Of a stretch of DNA of 64,000 nucleotides, positions 57,214-64,000 are shown in pieces. Source of the DNA: Saprospiraceae bacterium (GTDB taxonomy: Bacteria > Bacteroidota > Bacteroidia > Chitinophagales > Saprospiraceae). Every line of letters begins with the position of its first letter. Position 1 is the first letter of the stretch. Below the pieces are notes generated by a model. The model made no database searches and was not told the origin of the DNA. It was given only the letters and a program-made list of their open reading frames with translations. Both the position numbers and the translations under genes were made by a program. The stretch is from the NCBI GenBank assembly GCA_016714765.1, contig JADKCF010000017.1:21419-85418 (forward strand). Direction: 5' to 3'.

Positions 57214-57474
57214 ATCTTTTATGCTAAATATCTTATATGAATAGGATTACAAAACATACTCATTCAAAATGCGACTGATTTCAATACAGCACATTTGTTG
57301 AGGAGTGGCTTTGCATGTCATTTTAGTACTTCAGTTGGGTGTTTCTCCTTTCTGAAATTTCTCTAAAGATAGAAACTATTTAATTAATTGTATCAAAAAG
57401 GGGAGGAAAAATCATTTTCAACCATAACTTTTGACAGAAATGCCCTTTTTCGTAAGTTTGACCTTTCATAATAA

Positions 57475-58485
57475 TTGTCCCTTACGATTTGGGATGCCAA
57501 AATTACAACCTTGAATCCAAATATCCATAAAGAAATAGAAGAAAAAATCTTTACTACACTGGAAATTGAGGCCAAAGCGCTCACAAACCTAAGTCTTCAT
57601 ATTTCTGATGAGACTATAGAGGCTGTTCACCATATTTATGAATCCAATGCCAGGGTGATTGTGACAGGTATAGGCAAAAGCGCCATAGTTGCCCAAAAGA
57701 TTGTGGCCACCTTCAACTCCACTGGCACGACAGCTGTGTTTATGCATGCCGGCGATGCCATACACGGGGACCTGGGTATGATGGGTGGACATGATGTCGT
57801 GATCTGTATCTCCAAAAGCGGCGATACTCCTGAGATCAAAGTGTTGGTTCCCCTCATAAAGGGTTTTGGCAATAAACTGATAGCAATGGTTTCCAATCCT
57901 GCATCCTACCTTGCCATCCACTCAGACTATGTCATACATTTGCCTCTCACTCACGAGGCAGACCCCAATAATCTGGCACCTACCACCAGTACTACGCTGC
58001 AGATGGCCATGGGTGATGCCATTGCAGTAGCTCTCCTCTCTCTGCGTGGTTTTTCGCAGGAACAGTTCGCACGTTTTCATCCCGGTGGCAGCCTGGGCAA
58101 GCAGCTTTATCTTAGGGCAAAAGACATCATGGTACACAACGAAAAACCCAAAGTGTATACTTCCGATCATATCCGGACACTCATTATGGAAATATCTTCC
58201 AAAAGACTCGGAGCCACTGCCGTCATGGATGATAACGAAAATCTCAAAGGAATTATCACAGATGGTGACTTGCGCCGTATGCTTGAAAATCAGGGAAGTG
58301 TCAGTCAGCTCACGGCAGGTGATATCATGAATATCAGGCCGAGAACCATTGATGCAGAAAGCCTGGCTGTAGATGCCCTTGCACTCATGCGTGGGCACAG
58401 CATCACTGTACTGATCGTCCTCGCAGGCAACCGTTATGCCGGTATGATACATCTGCATGATTTAGTAAGGGAAGGTATTGTTTGA
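57475..58485 (+). CDS. kdsD: arabinose-5-phosphate isomerase (KdsD/KpsF family)
   Basis: About 336 residues. Converts D-ribulose 5-phosphate to D-arabinose 5-phosphate, the first step towards KDO of lipopolysaccharide. SIS domain: VIVTGIGKSAIVAQKIVATF, TAVFMHAGDAIHGDLGMMGG, VVICISKSGDTPEIKVLVPL, then two CBS domains (DIMVHNEKPKVYTSD; ITDGDLRRMLENQGS). The start is uncertain: TTG at 57475 gives the longest form, and no in-frame ATG lies before the conserved region. Divergent from recQ. Confidence 0.92.
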   Translation: MSLTIWDAKITTLNPNIHKEIEEKIFTTLEIEAKALTNLSLHISDETIEAVHHIYESNARVIVTGIGKSAIVAQKIVATFNSTGTTAVFMHAGDAIHGDLGMMGGHDVVICISKSGDTPEIKVLVPLIKGFGNKLIAMVSNPASYLAIHSDYVIHLPLTHEADPNNLAPTTSTTLQMAMGDAIAVALLSLRGFSQEQFARFHPGGSLGKQLYLRAKDIMVHNEKPKVYTSDHIRTLIMEISSKRLGATAVMDDNENLKGIITDGDLRRMLENQGSVSQLTAGDIMNIRPRTIDAESLAVDALALMRGHSITVLIVLAGNRYAGMIHLHDLVREGIV

Positions 58486-58685
58486 TGTTCAGAGGGCACT
58501 TCGTTTAGTCATAATGGTGCCACAAATGGCATTATTTTTCCTTTTTTTACGAGTTTTAGTTTGTATTAGCTGACAAAGACATATTTTTACATATCGTTTA
58601 CATCCTTTTACACTACAAAAATCCATGTACCGAAGCATACTCATATCTTTGACATATTGTTTCACTCTTTCAAAAAAAAAATATT

Positions 58686-59705
58686 ATGACTATTCATTAT
58701 GTTGGTTTATTACTCGTTATCCAATGTTTCTTTTCCTGCTCACAGGTGCCGGATTATCCTCAGTCAGCTGAATCCCACTTTCTGCCATTGACAGATACTG
58801 AGCAACTGAAAAATCCAAAGACCAGGACCCCACTGTCCAATGTTCTTTTTAAGTCTGAAGACGGAGGTCAATCCTGGCAAGATATAAGTGCAGGCCTGCC
58901 TGAGGACGCACCTGTAGAAGATCTCTTCGTAAGCGACTCAGATATCTATATGAATACTAAAACCGGAATGTATCGAAGCAGCCATATTGCAAAAGGTGCT
59001 AAATGGGAAAAAGAGATATTCCTGGACAGTCGTGGCACAAACATAGCTTTCGGCAAGACATGTGTGTATGCATACAATTATGAGGGGTACATTTTTCAAA
59101 AATCCAATGGCAGTGGTATGTGGTTGCCTGTTTTTACAAATTTCACGGAAAAGCTAGTAAGGACTGTTTTTGAAACTTCAGAAGGTATCATTTTTATTGG
59201 CTGTGATGGTGGATTGTTCAAATCCGCTGATCGTGGATCTTCATGGAAAAGAGTGCTCAACTCAGGTTGGGTTTTGAAAATCGTGGAATCAGAAGGTGTA
59301 CTTATTGCTACAAACCAGCAAGGTATCGTCAGGTCCTCTGATAAGGGCGAAACATGGGAACTGGTGATAAGTGAAGGAGGCGTAGGTATCGCTGCTCAAA
59401 AAATAAAGGATGGCTTCGCTGCGATTACATACAATACTGAATCTAAGACCCGTAGAATAAGAATGACAAATGATAAAGGTAAAACATGGCAAACCATAGA
59501 TGCCGGTCTTCCTGAACAGGCGTCTGTCTCTTCGATCATTAAGGTAGGTCAAAACTTATTCTGCGGACATCCGGATGGTATTTATCTCTCTTCCGACAAT
59601 GGCAAATCATGGAAATTGGTCCTGCCATCCATAGGCAAGAAGGTGTATAATTTGTCGGCCGCTGGCAATACCATATACGCACTGCCACAGGAGGGAGGCT
59701 GCTGA
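58686..59705 (+). CDS. BNR-repeat beta-propeller lipoprotein
   Basis: 339 residues. Lipoprotein signal (YVGLLLVIQCFFSCSQVP, lipobox FFSC). At least five Asp-box repeats: KSEDGGQSWQDIS, KSADRGSSWKRVL, RSSDKGETWELVI, MTNDKGKTWQTID, LSSDNGKSWKLVL, each one blade of a propeller, as in sialidase-like and photosynthesis-factor-like proteins. No catalytic residues were identified. Its function is unknown. A TATCTTTG box near 58643 could be its -7 element. Confidence 0.75.
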   Translation: MTIHYVGLLLVIQCFFSCSQVPDYPQSAESHFLPLTDTEQLKNPKTRTPLSNVLFKSEDGGQSWQDISAGLPEDAPVEDLFVSDSDIYMNTKTGMYRSSHIAKGAKWEKEIFLDSRGTNIAFGKTCVYAYNYEGYIFQKSNGSGMWLPVFTNFTEKLVRTVFETSEGIIFIGCDGGLFKSADRGSSWKRVLNSGWVLKIVESEGVLIATNQQGIVRSSDKGETWELVISEGGVGIAAQKIKDGFAAITYNTESKTRRIRMTNDKGKTWQTIDAGLPEQASVSSIIKVGQNLFCGHPDGIYLSSDNGKSWKLVLPSIGKKVYNLSAAGNTIYALPQEGGC

Positions 59706-59891
59706 GGACCCTATTTTCTGTACAAATGATATCTGTCCAAGGCATATGTATGCCTCAAGGTGACATAAAGTACGAGTACGATATAGAAATTATACCAAAT
59801 AAGTATCTGTAAATGTTTTTTTTATGGATACTTTTAAAGTCAGTTCAGCAGAATTTATGGTGAGATATACAATTATTAAAAATAGATAAGG

Positions 59892-60176
59892 ATGAAAGAA
59901 ACCATCCAAACCTTGCATCCTGAGATTGGAAAGTCCAATAAAAAAATAGCTTTGGACAAGTACTTATTTATAAAAGATAATTTAATCTACATTCTGAGTG
60001 ATGCTGAACTGACTCATACCGAACTTATGGAAGCTTTATACAGTAGAGTCAAAATTGATTTTAAAGGGGGCGTGCAGTGGTATGGCGAAACAGTAAAACT
60101 TGATCTGGAAGCTAGACAAATCATAGAGCGGACAAAAACCAGACCTGAAAAGTACAAACTCAAAACAATACCATAA
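59892..60176 (+). CDS. small protein of unknown function
   Basis: 94 residues, no signal peptide or transmembrane segment. Charged and Lys-rich (DKYLFIKDNLIYILSDAELT, then THTELMEALYSRVKIDFKGG, VQWYGETVKLDLEARQIIER). I do not recognise a family. Codon use looks ordinary. It borders the repeat-rich region that follows. Confidence 0.5.
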   Translation: MKETIQTLHPEIGKSNKKIALDKYLFIKDNLIYILSDAELTHTELMEALYSRVKIDFKGGVQWYGETVKLDLEARQIIERTKTRPEKYKLKTIP

Positions 60177-60221
60177 TGGTACTATTTAGGATAAAGTTAC
60201 GGCACTGCAGAGACTGCTGAA

Positions 60222-60270
60222 TTTGCAAACCTGCCTGACTGACGTCTATCTGCAGGCAGGTCCGCAAATC
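60222..60270. repeat. 17-bp imperfect inverted repeat (CCTGCCTG hairpin)
   Basis: ATTTGCAAACCTGCCTG pairs with CAGGCAGGTCCGCAAAT across a loop of about 15 bases with two mismatches. It could act as a terminator for the 94-residue gene, although no T tract follows, or be a REP-type element. It lies just upstream of the first copy of the longer repeat. Confidence 0.6.
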
Positions 60271-60297
60271 AAGCAAATAGCCCAAATCAATCAAATT

Positions 60298-60449
60298 ATT
60301 CATCAAGAGGTACCTTGCTAAAAGGTGAGGGTTCTTTTTTTTAATTGGCGTTGCAATTTTTAATTGCACAAGTTGGCTTCACTTGCAAATGAATTTGCAA
60401 GCCCATTATTGAAATCGAATGTGACTTTTGGCAGATGTTAAAATGTGGA
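60298..60449. repeat. hairpin-rich repeat element, copy 1
   Basis: About 152 bases from ATTCATCAAGAGG to AAAATGTGGA, closely matching the copies at 60589 and 61774. Shared parts in order: ATTCATCAAGAGG, ACCTTGCTAAAAGGTGAGGG, a T run, TTGCAATTTTTAATTGCA, then CTTGCAAATGAATTTGCAAG. This copy has lost one A in the second palindrome arm, and it lacks the GTGCTAAT array that precedes the other two. Confidence 0.85.
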
Positions 60450-60477
60450 ACGGCAACGATATAGGTCAATGGAAACT

Positions 60478-60588
60478 AATGTGCTAATTAGTTGATGTGC
60501 TAATTAATTAGTTAATGTGCTAATGAAATCACATTGTCACATAATCACATTGTCTCATAATCACATTAGCAAATTGTCACATTAGCAC
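60478..60588. repeat. GTGCTAAT / ATCACATT array, copy A
   Basis: Left part carries direct copies of AATGTGCTAAT separated by TAGTTG or TAATTAGTT spacers; right part carries ATCACATTGTCACATA-type units and ends ATTAGCACATT, the exact inverse complement of the opening AATGTGCTAAT. It could fold into a long imperfect cruciform. It passes directly into hairpin-rich copy 2. Confidence 0.85.
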
Positions 60589-60740
60589 ATTCATCAAGAG
60601 GGACCTTGCTAAAAGGTGAGGGTTCTTTTTTTTATTGGCGTTGCAATTTTTAATTGCAACAAGTTTGCTTCACTTGCAAATGAATTTGCAAGACCATTAT
60701 TGAAATCGAAAGTGACTTTTGCCCAATGTCAAAATGTGGA
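60589..60740. repeat. hairpin-rich repeat element, copy 2
   Basis: About 152 bases matching copy 1, with intact palindromes TTGCAATT-TTT-AATTGCAA and CTTGCAAAT-GA-ATTTGCAAG. Four TTGCAA hexamers occur within about 52 bases. Together with the array before it, it forms a composite unit of about 263 bases that recurs at 61627-61908. Confidence 0.9.
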
Positions 60741-60941
60741 GCTGCCCGTTATCACTATCACCCATTGTTTCATTGCCACCTTATAGTCTTACCATATTTT
60801 TTCATCGATAAAATGTACACAAATTATTGTAAAAAACTTGAATTAATTAAAGAAATTAACGTTAAATACTTCAGTAATGTATAAATTTAGTAATTTTGAT
60901 TTTTTAATGGCATAATATTAAAAGGGTTTTGGTGAGGGGGT

Positions 60942-61612
60942 TTGGAAGGGGGTTTATCTTCTCTTCCCGAGCTTTTGAACTGTATAAGTTTTGATGAAAA
61001 AGTAGATTATTTAGAGAATATTATTAACAGCTACCTACTGAAAGATATACTGGCATACGATGGCATAAAAAAGGCCAATAAAATTATGGATTTACTCCGT
61101 TTGATTGCATTTCAGGTGGGAAAAGAAGTAAGCATATACGAACTGGCTAATAATCTTAAAAGTATAAGCCGAAACACTGTAGAATCTTATCTTGATTTAT
61201 TATCCAAGGTATTTGTTATATATCCAGTACGAGGTTTTAGCAGAAATTTGAGAAAGGAAATCAGTAAGTCCAATCGATGGTATTTTTACGATAATGGCAT
61301 CAGAAACGCCATCATACCAAACTATAATAGTTTGAAATCGAGAAATGACGTAGGACAATTATGGGAAAACTACCTTATGGCAGAAAGATTAAAATATAAT
61401 ACATACACTAAAAACCGAGTCAATTCATACTTTTGGCGTACTTATGATCAGCAGGAAATTGATTTAATTGAAGAAAAAGCAGAAGATTTGGCAGCCTACG
61501 AATTTAAATGGTCAAAGAAAACAACAAAGTGCCAGGCGCTTGGTCAAATAATTACCCTGAAAGTACTTACAAAACTATAAACACGGACAATTATTTAGAC
61601 TTTATAATCTAA
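60942..61612 (+). pseudogene. AAA_14/DUF4143 ATPase fragment lacking its ATPase domain, frameshifted
   Basis: Only the C-terminal DUF4143 half of an AAA_14-type ATPase (full proteins about 380-400 residues) remains. It begins GLSSLPELLNCISFDEKVDY with no start codon of its own and a stop just upstream. It keeps NSYLLKDILAYDGIKKANKI, VGKEVSIYELANNLKSISRN, RNLRKEISKSNRWYFYDNGI, NDVGQLWENYLMAERLKYN and SYFWRTYDQQEIDLIEEKAE. Near 61533 an A is missing; restored, the end reads KVPGAWSNNYPESTYKTINT and stops at 61612. The N-terminal P-loop domain is absent. Such genes are often mobile or of transferred origin. It is bracketed by the composite repeats. Confidence 0.85.
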
Positions 61613-61626
61613 GAAACTCTTTGCTA

Positions 61627-61773
61627 TTGTGCTAATTAGTTGATGTGCTGATTTTTTAATGTGCTGATGTGCTAATTTAAATAATGTGCTAATTAGTTAA
61701 TGTGCTAATGAAATCACATTGTCACATAATCACATTGTCACATAATCACATTAGCAAATTGTCACATTAGCAC
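61627..61773. repeat. GTGCTAAT / ATCACATT array, copy B
   Basis: Longer version of the array at 60478: extra GTGCTGAT/GTGCTAAT units at the left. The right-hand part from AATGTGCTAATGAAATCACA onward matches copy A with a single mismatch (GTCTCAT versus GTCACAT). It again ends ATTAGCACATT and runs into hairpin-rich copy 3. Confidence 0.85.
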
Positions 61774-61908
61774 ATTCATCAAGAGGGACCTTGCTAAAAG
61801 GTGAGGGTTCTTTTTTTTTAATGGCGTTGCAATTTTTAATTGCAACAAGATTGCTTGACTTGCAGATGAATTTGCAAGCCCATTAATGAAATCGTATTTG
61901 ACTTTTGC
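61774..61908. repeat. hairpin-rich repeat element, copy 3
   Basis: About 135 bases matching copies 1 and 2. The palindrome TTGCAATT-TTT-AATTGCAA is intact; the second has one mismatch (CTTGCAGAT-GA-ATTTGCAAG). It ends where the sequence diverges near GACTTTTGC, about 50 bases before the IS3 element. Confidence 0.85.
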
Positions 61909-61962
61909 TCGAAATAGATAATAGTAAAAGAATTTTAATTTAAGTATCTAAATTATTACTGG

Positions 61963-61983
61963 TTAACCCCTAAATATTGGACT
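61963..61983. repeat. left terminal inverted repeat of the IS3 element
   Basis: TTAACCCCTAAATATTGGAC, matching the right end (63415-63437 read inward) with a one-base gap and a few mismatches. It lies just beyond the stop side of orfB. Confidence 0.65.
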
Positions 61984-62136
61984 GATTATTAAAAAATAAG
62001 ATTAATTATTTTCGTACGTTTTCAACAATTTCAACACACCGGAAAATTTCCTGAAGGGGGAAATTTTTGGGTATTGAAATATTGAAAACACATCCGTTCA
62101 TTTTTTCTGGCATAAAGATATGAACTTTAAATATAA

Positions 62137-63081
62137 TTATGCTACTCTTTTTATTGGAAGATCCAGCACATTCCACTCACATGACTTAATCTCAATACCT
62201 TGATTTTTTAAATACCTATTGGGACTCATATAACCTAAGCCTGAGTGAATGCGTCGATAATTATAAAACATCACAAATCTATTAAATGTCTGTCCTCCTT
62301 CTGTAATATCGCTAAACTCATACCTTTGACATATGACTCTTTCTATGATGCTATGATATGATTCTATATGGGCGTTTTGCTCCGGTGTTGCTGGTTTGGT
62401 AAACTCCTGAACAACATTCCTTTTTTCAAAATATTTCTGTACGCACTGGGCTACCATCTGTGATCCATTATCATTCCTTACATAAATTTGGTCGGGCATG
62501 GTATAGTTTTCAAAGATGCTATCAAAAAGTCTTATCACATCTCTTTTACCGATCTGCCAAGATAAATACTGTCCTAAGACCCATCTTGAATATACATCTA
62601 TCACAGTTAGTAAAAGGGCGTTGCGGCGTTTGCCTTTAATATAGATGTACTTGATGTCAAACTCTAAATAATGAAAATGTGTCACGGGCTTTGGCACTAA
62701 TTCTTTAACCCATTCTCGTCTTGTAAGCGTCGCTTTTGTTGGCTTATTTAATAACTTCTCCTCTCTCATCAGCCGATATACTTTCTTTGGACTTATGATA
62801 TATCCATAATCTTGTCTTAGTGCGTGGGTCGTCTTTAGATACCCATAATCTACAAACTCTTCGCTAAGTATCTCTTTGATCTGGGTTATGACTTCTTCAT
62901 TACATACACTATGGCCATCTACCTTTTTAGTGCTTTGACTCCTCGGGCGACCTTTGGCTAAACTACCTTCGCTTGGTTTATAATAAAAGGTGCTCTTAGC
63001 AATCTCCAGGTATCTTAAAATGGTATCCCGAGGATAACCTTCCTCAATGTATTGTTGGGCAATCATTATTCTTTCTGACAT
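62137..63081 (-). CDS. IS3-family transposase OrfB (DDE integrase domain)
   Basis: 314 residues from the ATG at 63081. An HTH_21-like N-terminal part (VITQIKEILSEEFVDYGYLK) is followed by the rve integrase core with the DDE triad: Asp in HYLEFDIKYIYIKGK, Asp in IYVRNDNGSQMVAQ, Glu in NAHIESYHSIIERV, and the usual YNYRRIHSGLGYMSPNRYL end. It performs transposition, normally as an OrfAB fusion made by -1 frameshifting from orfA. The stop lies 154 bases from the left repeat. Confidence 0.95.
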   Translation of the reverse strand: MSERIMIAQQYIEEGYPRDTILRYLEIAKSTFYYKPSEGSLAKGRPRSQSTKKVDGHSVCNEEVITQIKEILSEEFVDYGYLKTTHALRQDYGYIISPKKVYRLMREEKLLNKPTKATLTRREWVKELVPKPVTHFHYLEFDIKYIYIKGKRRNALLLTVIDVYSRWVLGQYLSWQIGKRDVIRLFDSIFENYTMPDQIYVRNDNGSQMVAQCVQKYFEKRNVVQEFTKPATPEQNAHIESYHSIIERVICQRYEFSDITEGGQTFNRFVMFYNYRRIHSGLGYMSPNRYLKNQGIEIKSCEWNVLDLPIKRVA

Positions 63082-63084
63082 GGG

Positions 63085-63099
63085 TATTACTTTTTTTTT
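63085..63099 (-). promoter_or_regulatory. programmed -1 frameshift site of the IS3 transposase
   Basis: On the minus strand the end of orfA reads A AAA AAG then TAA within a nine-A run (63091-63099 on plus). A_AAA_AAG is the classic slippery heptamer of IS3-family elements, and the -1 frame leads without a stop into orfB. Confidence 0.8.
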
Positions 63100-63380
63100 A
63101 AAAGTTGTTCCAGTATTCTGATCTTCAATTCTTTTTCTGCGTTCATCTCCTTAAGCTGTTTATTCTCTGTGATGAGCTTCTTATTCTCTCGGCGCAATTC
63201 AGGTGAGTGAAGGCCCTCTAAGGATGTTTCACCATTAATTTCTAACAGATCCATCCACTTATAAATACTCGGTTGTGATACATCATATTGCCGGGATGCT
63301 TTTAATACTCCTTCTTTTTTAGCAAGCGATATAATCTCTAATTTTTCGGATTTACTCCATGTTTTTCTGTGTGTTCCCAT
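63087..63380 (-). CDS. IS3-family transposase OrfA (HTH protein)
   Basis: 97 residues: N-terminal helix-turn-helix (KTWSKSEKLEIISLAKKEGV, LKASRQYDVSQPSIYKWMDL) and a leucine-zipper-like coiled coil (NKKLITENKQLKEMNAEKEL, KIRILEQLLKKK). It binds the IS ends. The gene ends in an A9-G run followed at once by TAA; slipping back one base there joins it to the OrfB frame (LKKKVIPMSERIM). Confidence 0.93.
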   Translation of the reverse strand: MGTHRKTWSKSEKLEIISLAKKEGVLKASRQYDVSQPSIYKWMDLLEINGETSLEGLHSPELRRENKKLITENKQLKEMNAEKELKIRILEQLLKKK

Positions 63381-63414
63381 AACTGCAAATTTATAAACTT
63401 TTTACTTAAATTTG

Positions 63415-63437
63415 TGTCCAGTTATTTAAGGGGTTGA
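63415..63437. repeat. right terminal inverted repeat of the IS3 element
   Basis: Read on the minus strand it starts TCAACCCCTTAAATAACTGG, pairing with the left end. It lies 35 bases upstream of the orfA start. Confidence 0.65.
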
Positions 63438-63606
63438 TTAGTTACTATATAATATAATGTTATATATTTGCACTTGATTTGCAGGAGTAAATATATTATG
63501 ATCTGCTTTTAGCCAACCGACCTGACATAGAATGAAATAAAGAGCAAGGAAATAAATTGTTATTTTCTATAACAATAATTATTTACCTTTTTTAAATACC
63601 ATTCAA

Positions 63607-64000
63607 ATGAAAGCATTAAGTTTTACTATTTTTTTATCTTTTATGGTGATCGGTTCTTTATTTTCAAATGTTCAAAAGATAACATTTGATTACGGAAAAC
63701 AAGAGTCAGCCTTTAAGCAAGCTATGGGTACTTTTATGGTACTGCAAAGTTGCTACTTAGAGCAGTACCATCAAGTTGATTGTGATCACGAAAAGCAGCT
63801 TTTAGTTTATATCAACTCACCAGTCGATTTATAAAAGTTGCCAACATTTGCTGCCTTAAGAGAAATGCCTATAATACGCCTATGGCATGCGGTCAAATCA
63901 CCATGGCATCATTAGTAGGAGTCCCAGGATTTGCCAATTTAGACCAGCTCAACGTATGCTCCGTTCCTGATACTTTGGCGCTACTCATTTACAATGATGG
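63607..64000 (+). CDS. N-terminus of an exported surface protein, partial, probably frameshifted
   Basis: Starts ALSFTIFLSFMVIGSLFSNV, a signal peptide, then 50 residues (ITFDYGKQESAFKQAMGTFM, VLQSCYLEQYHQVDCDHEKQ) and a stop at 63832-63834. A second open frame, overlapping from about 63785, continues to the window end: FIKVANICCLKRNAYNTPMA, CGQITMASLVGVPGFANLDQ, then LNVCSVPDTLALLIYND. The second part has no start codon near its beginning, so the two are probably one gene with an indel near 63830. VPDTLALLIYND resembles the opening of large Bacteroidota surface proteins, but no family can be fixed from so little. Confidence 0.5.

Larger units (their letters stand above)
61960..63440 (-). mobile_element. 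IS3-family insertion sequence
   Basis: About 1.48 kb containing orfA and orfB on the minus strand. Imperfect terminal inverted repeats: left TTAACCCCTAAATATTGGAC (61963-61982), right (read inward from 63437) TCAACCCCTTAAATAACTGG. Exact ends and a target duplication could not be fixed by eye (TTAC-like text occurs on both sides). The element looks complete and the transposase frames are open, so it may be active. Confidence 0.8.

Noticed and set aside
60160..60369. Open frame on the minus strand across the first hairpin repeat
   Set aside because: It lies wholly in repeat and hairpin sequence, and the other repeat copies do not preserve it as a gene.
60478..60600. Periodic GTGCTAAT/ATCACATT text that looks like a small CRISPR array
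   Set aside because: Units are short, of variable spacing, reverse in orientation midway, have no unique spacers of uniform length, and no cas genes are near.
1..64000. tRNA, rRNA, prophage, toxin-antitoxin or known defence loci
   Set aside because: I looked through the intergenic regions and found no cloverleaf, rRNA segment or recognisable phage or defence gene set. The caspase and AAA_14 fragment alone do not make a defence system.

Overview
The window looks like a low-GC (roughly 40%) chromosomal segment from a member of the Bacteroidota, plausibly a Saprospiraceae-like environmental lineage (class-level placement is inference). The signs are: a fused murF-alr gene, an isolated atpD-atpC pair, a BatA/B/C (VWA/TPR) operon led by a MoxR ATPase, several proteins with type IX secretion (T9SS) C-terminal sorting domains, TAnnTTTG-type promoters (clearest before rpsF and before the DUF4249 lipoprotein gene), and start codons that generally lack Shine-Dalgarno sequences.

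Layout. 1-2.5 kb: a large exported beta-propeller (VPS10/BNR) protein running off the left edge. 3-7.6 kb: an atypical LuxR-type regulator, purD and murF-alr. 7.7-19.5 kb: envelope and regulatory genes, namely a small membrane protein, an ECF sigma/anti-sigma pair, a TPR-PD40-SPOR protein, a secreted subtilisin, a flippase, an 11-residue-repeat LEA-like protein, and a second ECF sigma factor with a partner that joins a membrane anchor to an outer-membrane barrel. 19.5-31.6 kb: a broken lipoprotein, priA, an M1 peptidase, a DUF3089 hydrolase, fumC, tpiA, a DUF4249 lipoprotein and dnaK. 31.7-34.8 kb: two small outer-membrane proteins and atpC/atpD. 35.1-42.2 kb: the minus-strand Bat operon. 42.4-49 kb: a VanX-like dipeptidase, DNA polymerase III delta', glutathione peroxidase, a PTPS/QueD protein, two tiny T9SS-tailed proteins, galM and DUF4920. 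49.1-53.7 kb: a MORN-repeat caspase, a structured RNA motif, an SMR transporter, the rpsF-rpsR-rplI operon and an SGNH esterase. 53.7-57.2 kb: recQ-aroQ-ECF sigma with a truncated FecR-like gene. 57.5-60.2 kb: kdsD, a BNR lipoprotein and a small unknown gene. 60.2-64 kb: an accessory patch with long repeats, a decapitated AAA_14/DUF4143 ATPase, an IS3-family element and the start of a surface-protein gene.

The most striking global property is that at least 14 genes, including conserved housekeeping ones (rpsF, rplI, priA, fumC, moxR), are interrupted by single-base indels (mostly in homopolymers) or a nonsense change. This is most simply read as uncorrected sequencing error. These genes are annotated over their reconstructed extents with the break noted. 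No tRNA, rRNA, CRISPR array, prophage or recognised defence system was seen.

The more original signals are the repeat system at 60.3-61.9 kb with clustered TTGCAA palindromes, the exported MORN-caspase, the LEA-like 11-mer protein, the sigma factor/barrel pair, the cargo-poor T9SS proteins and the RNA motif near 50.9 kb.
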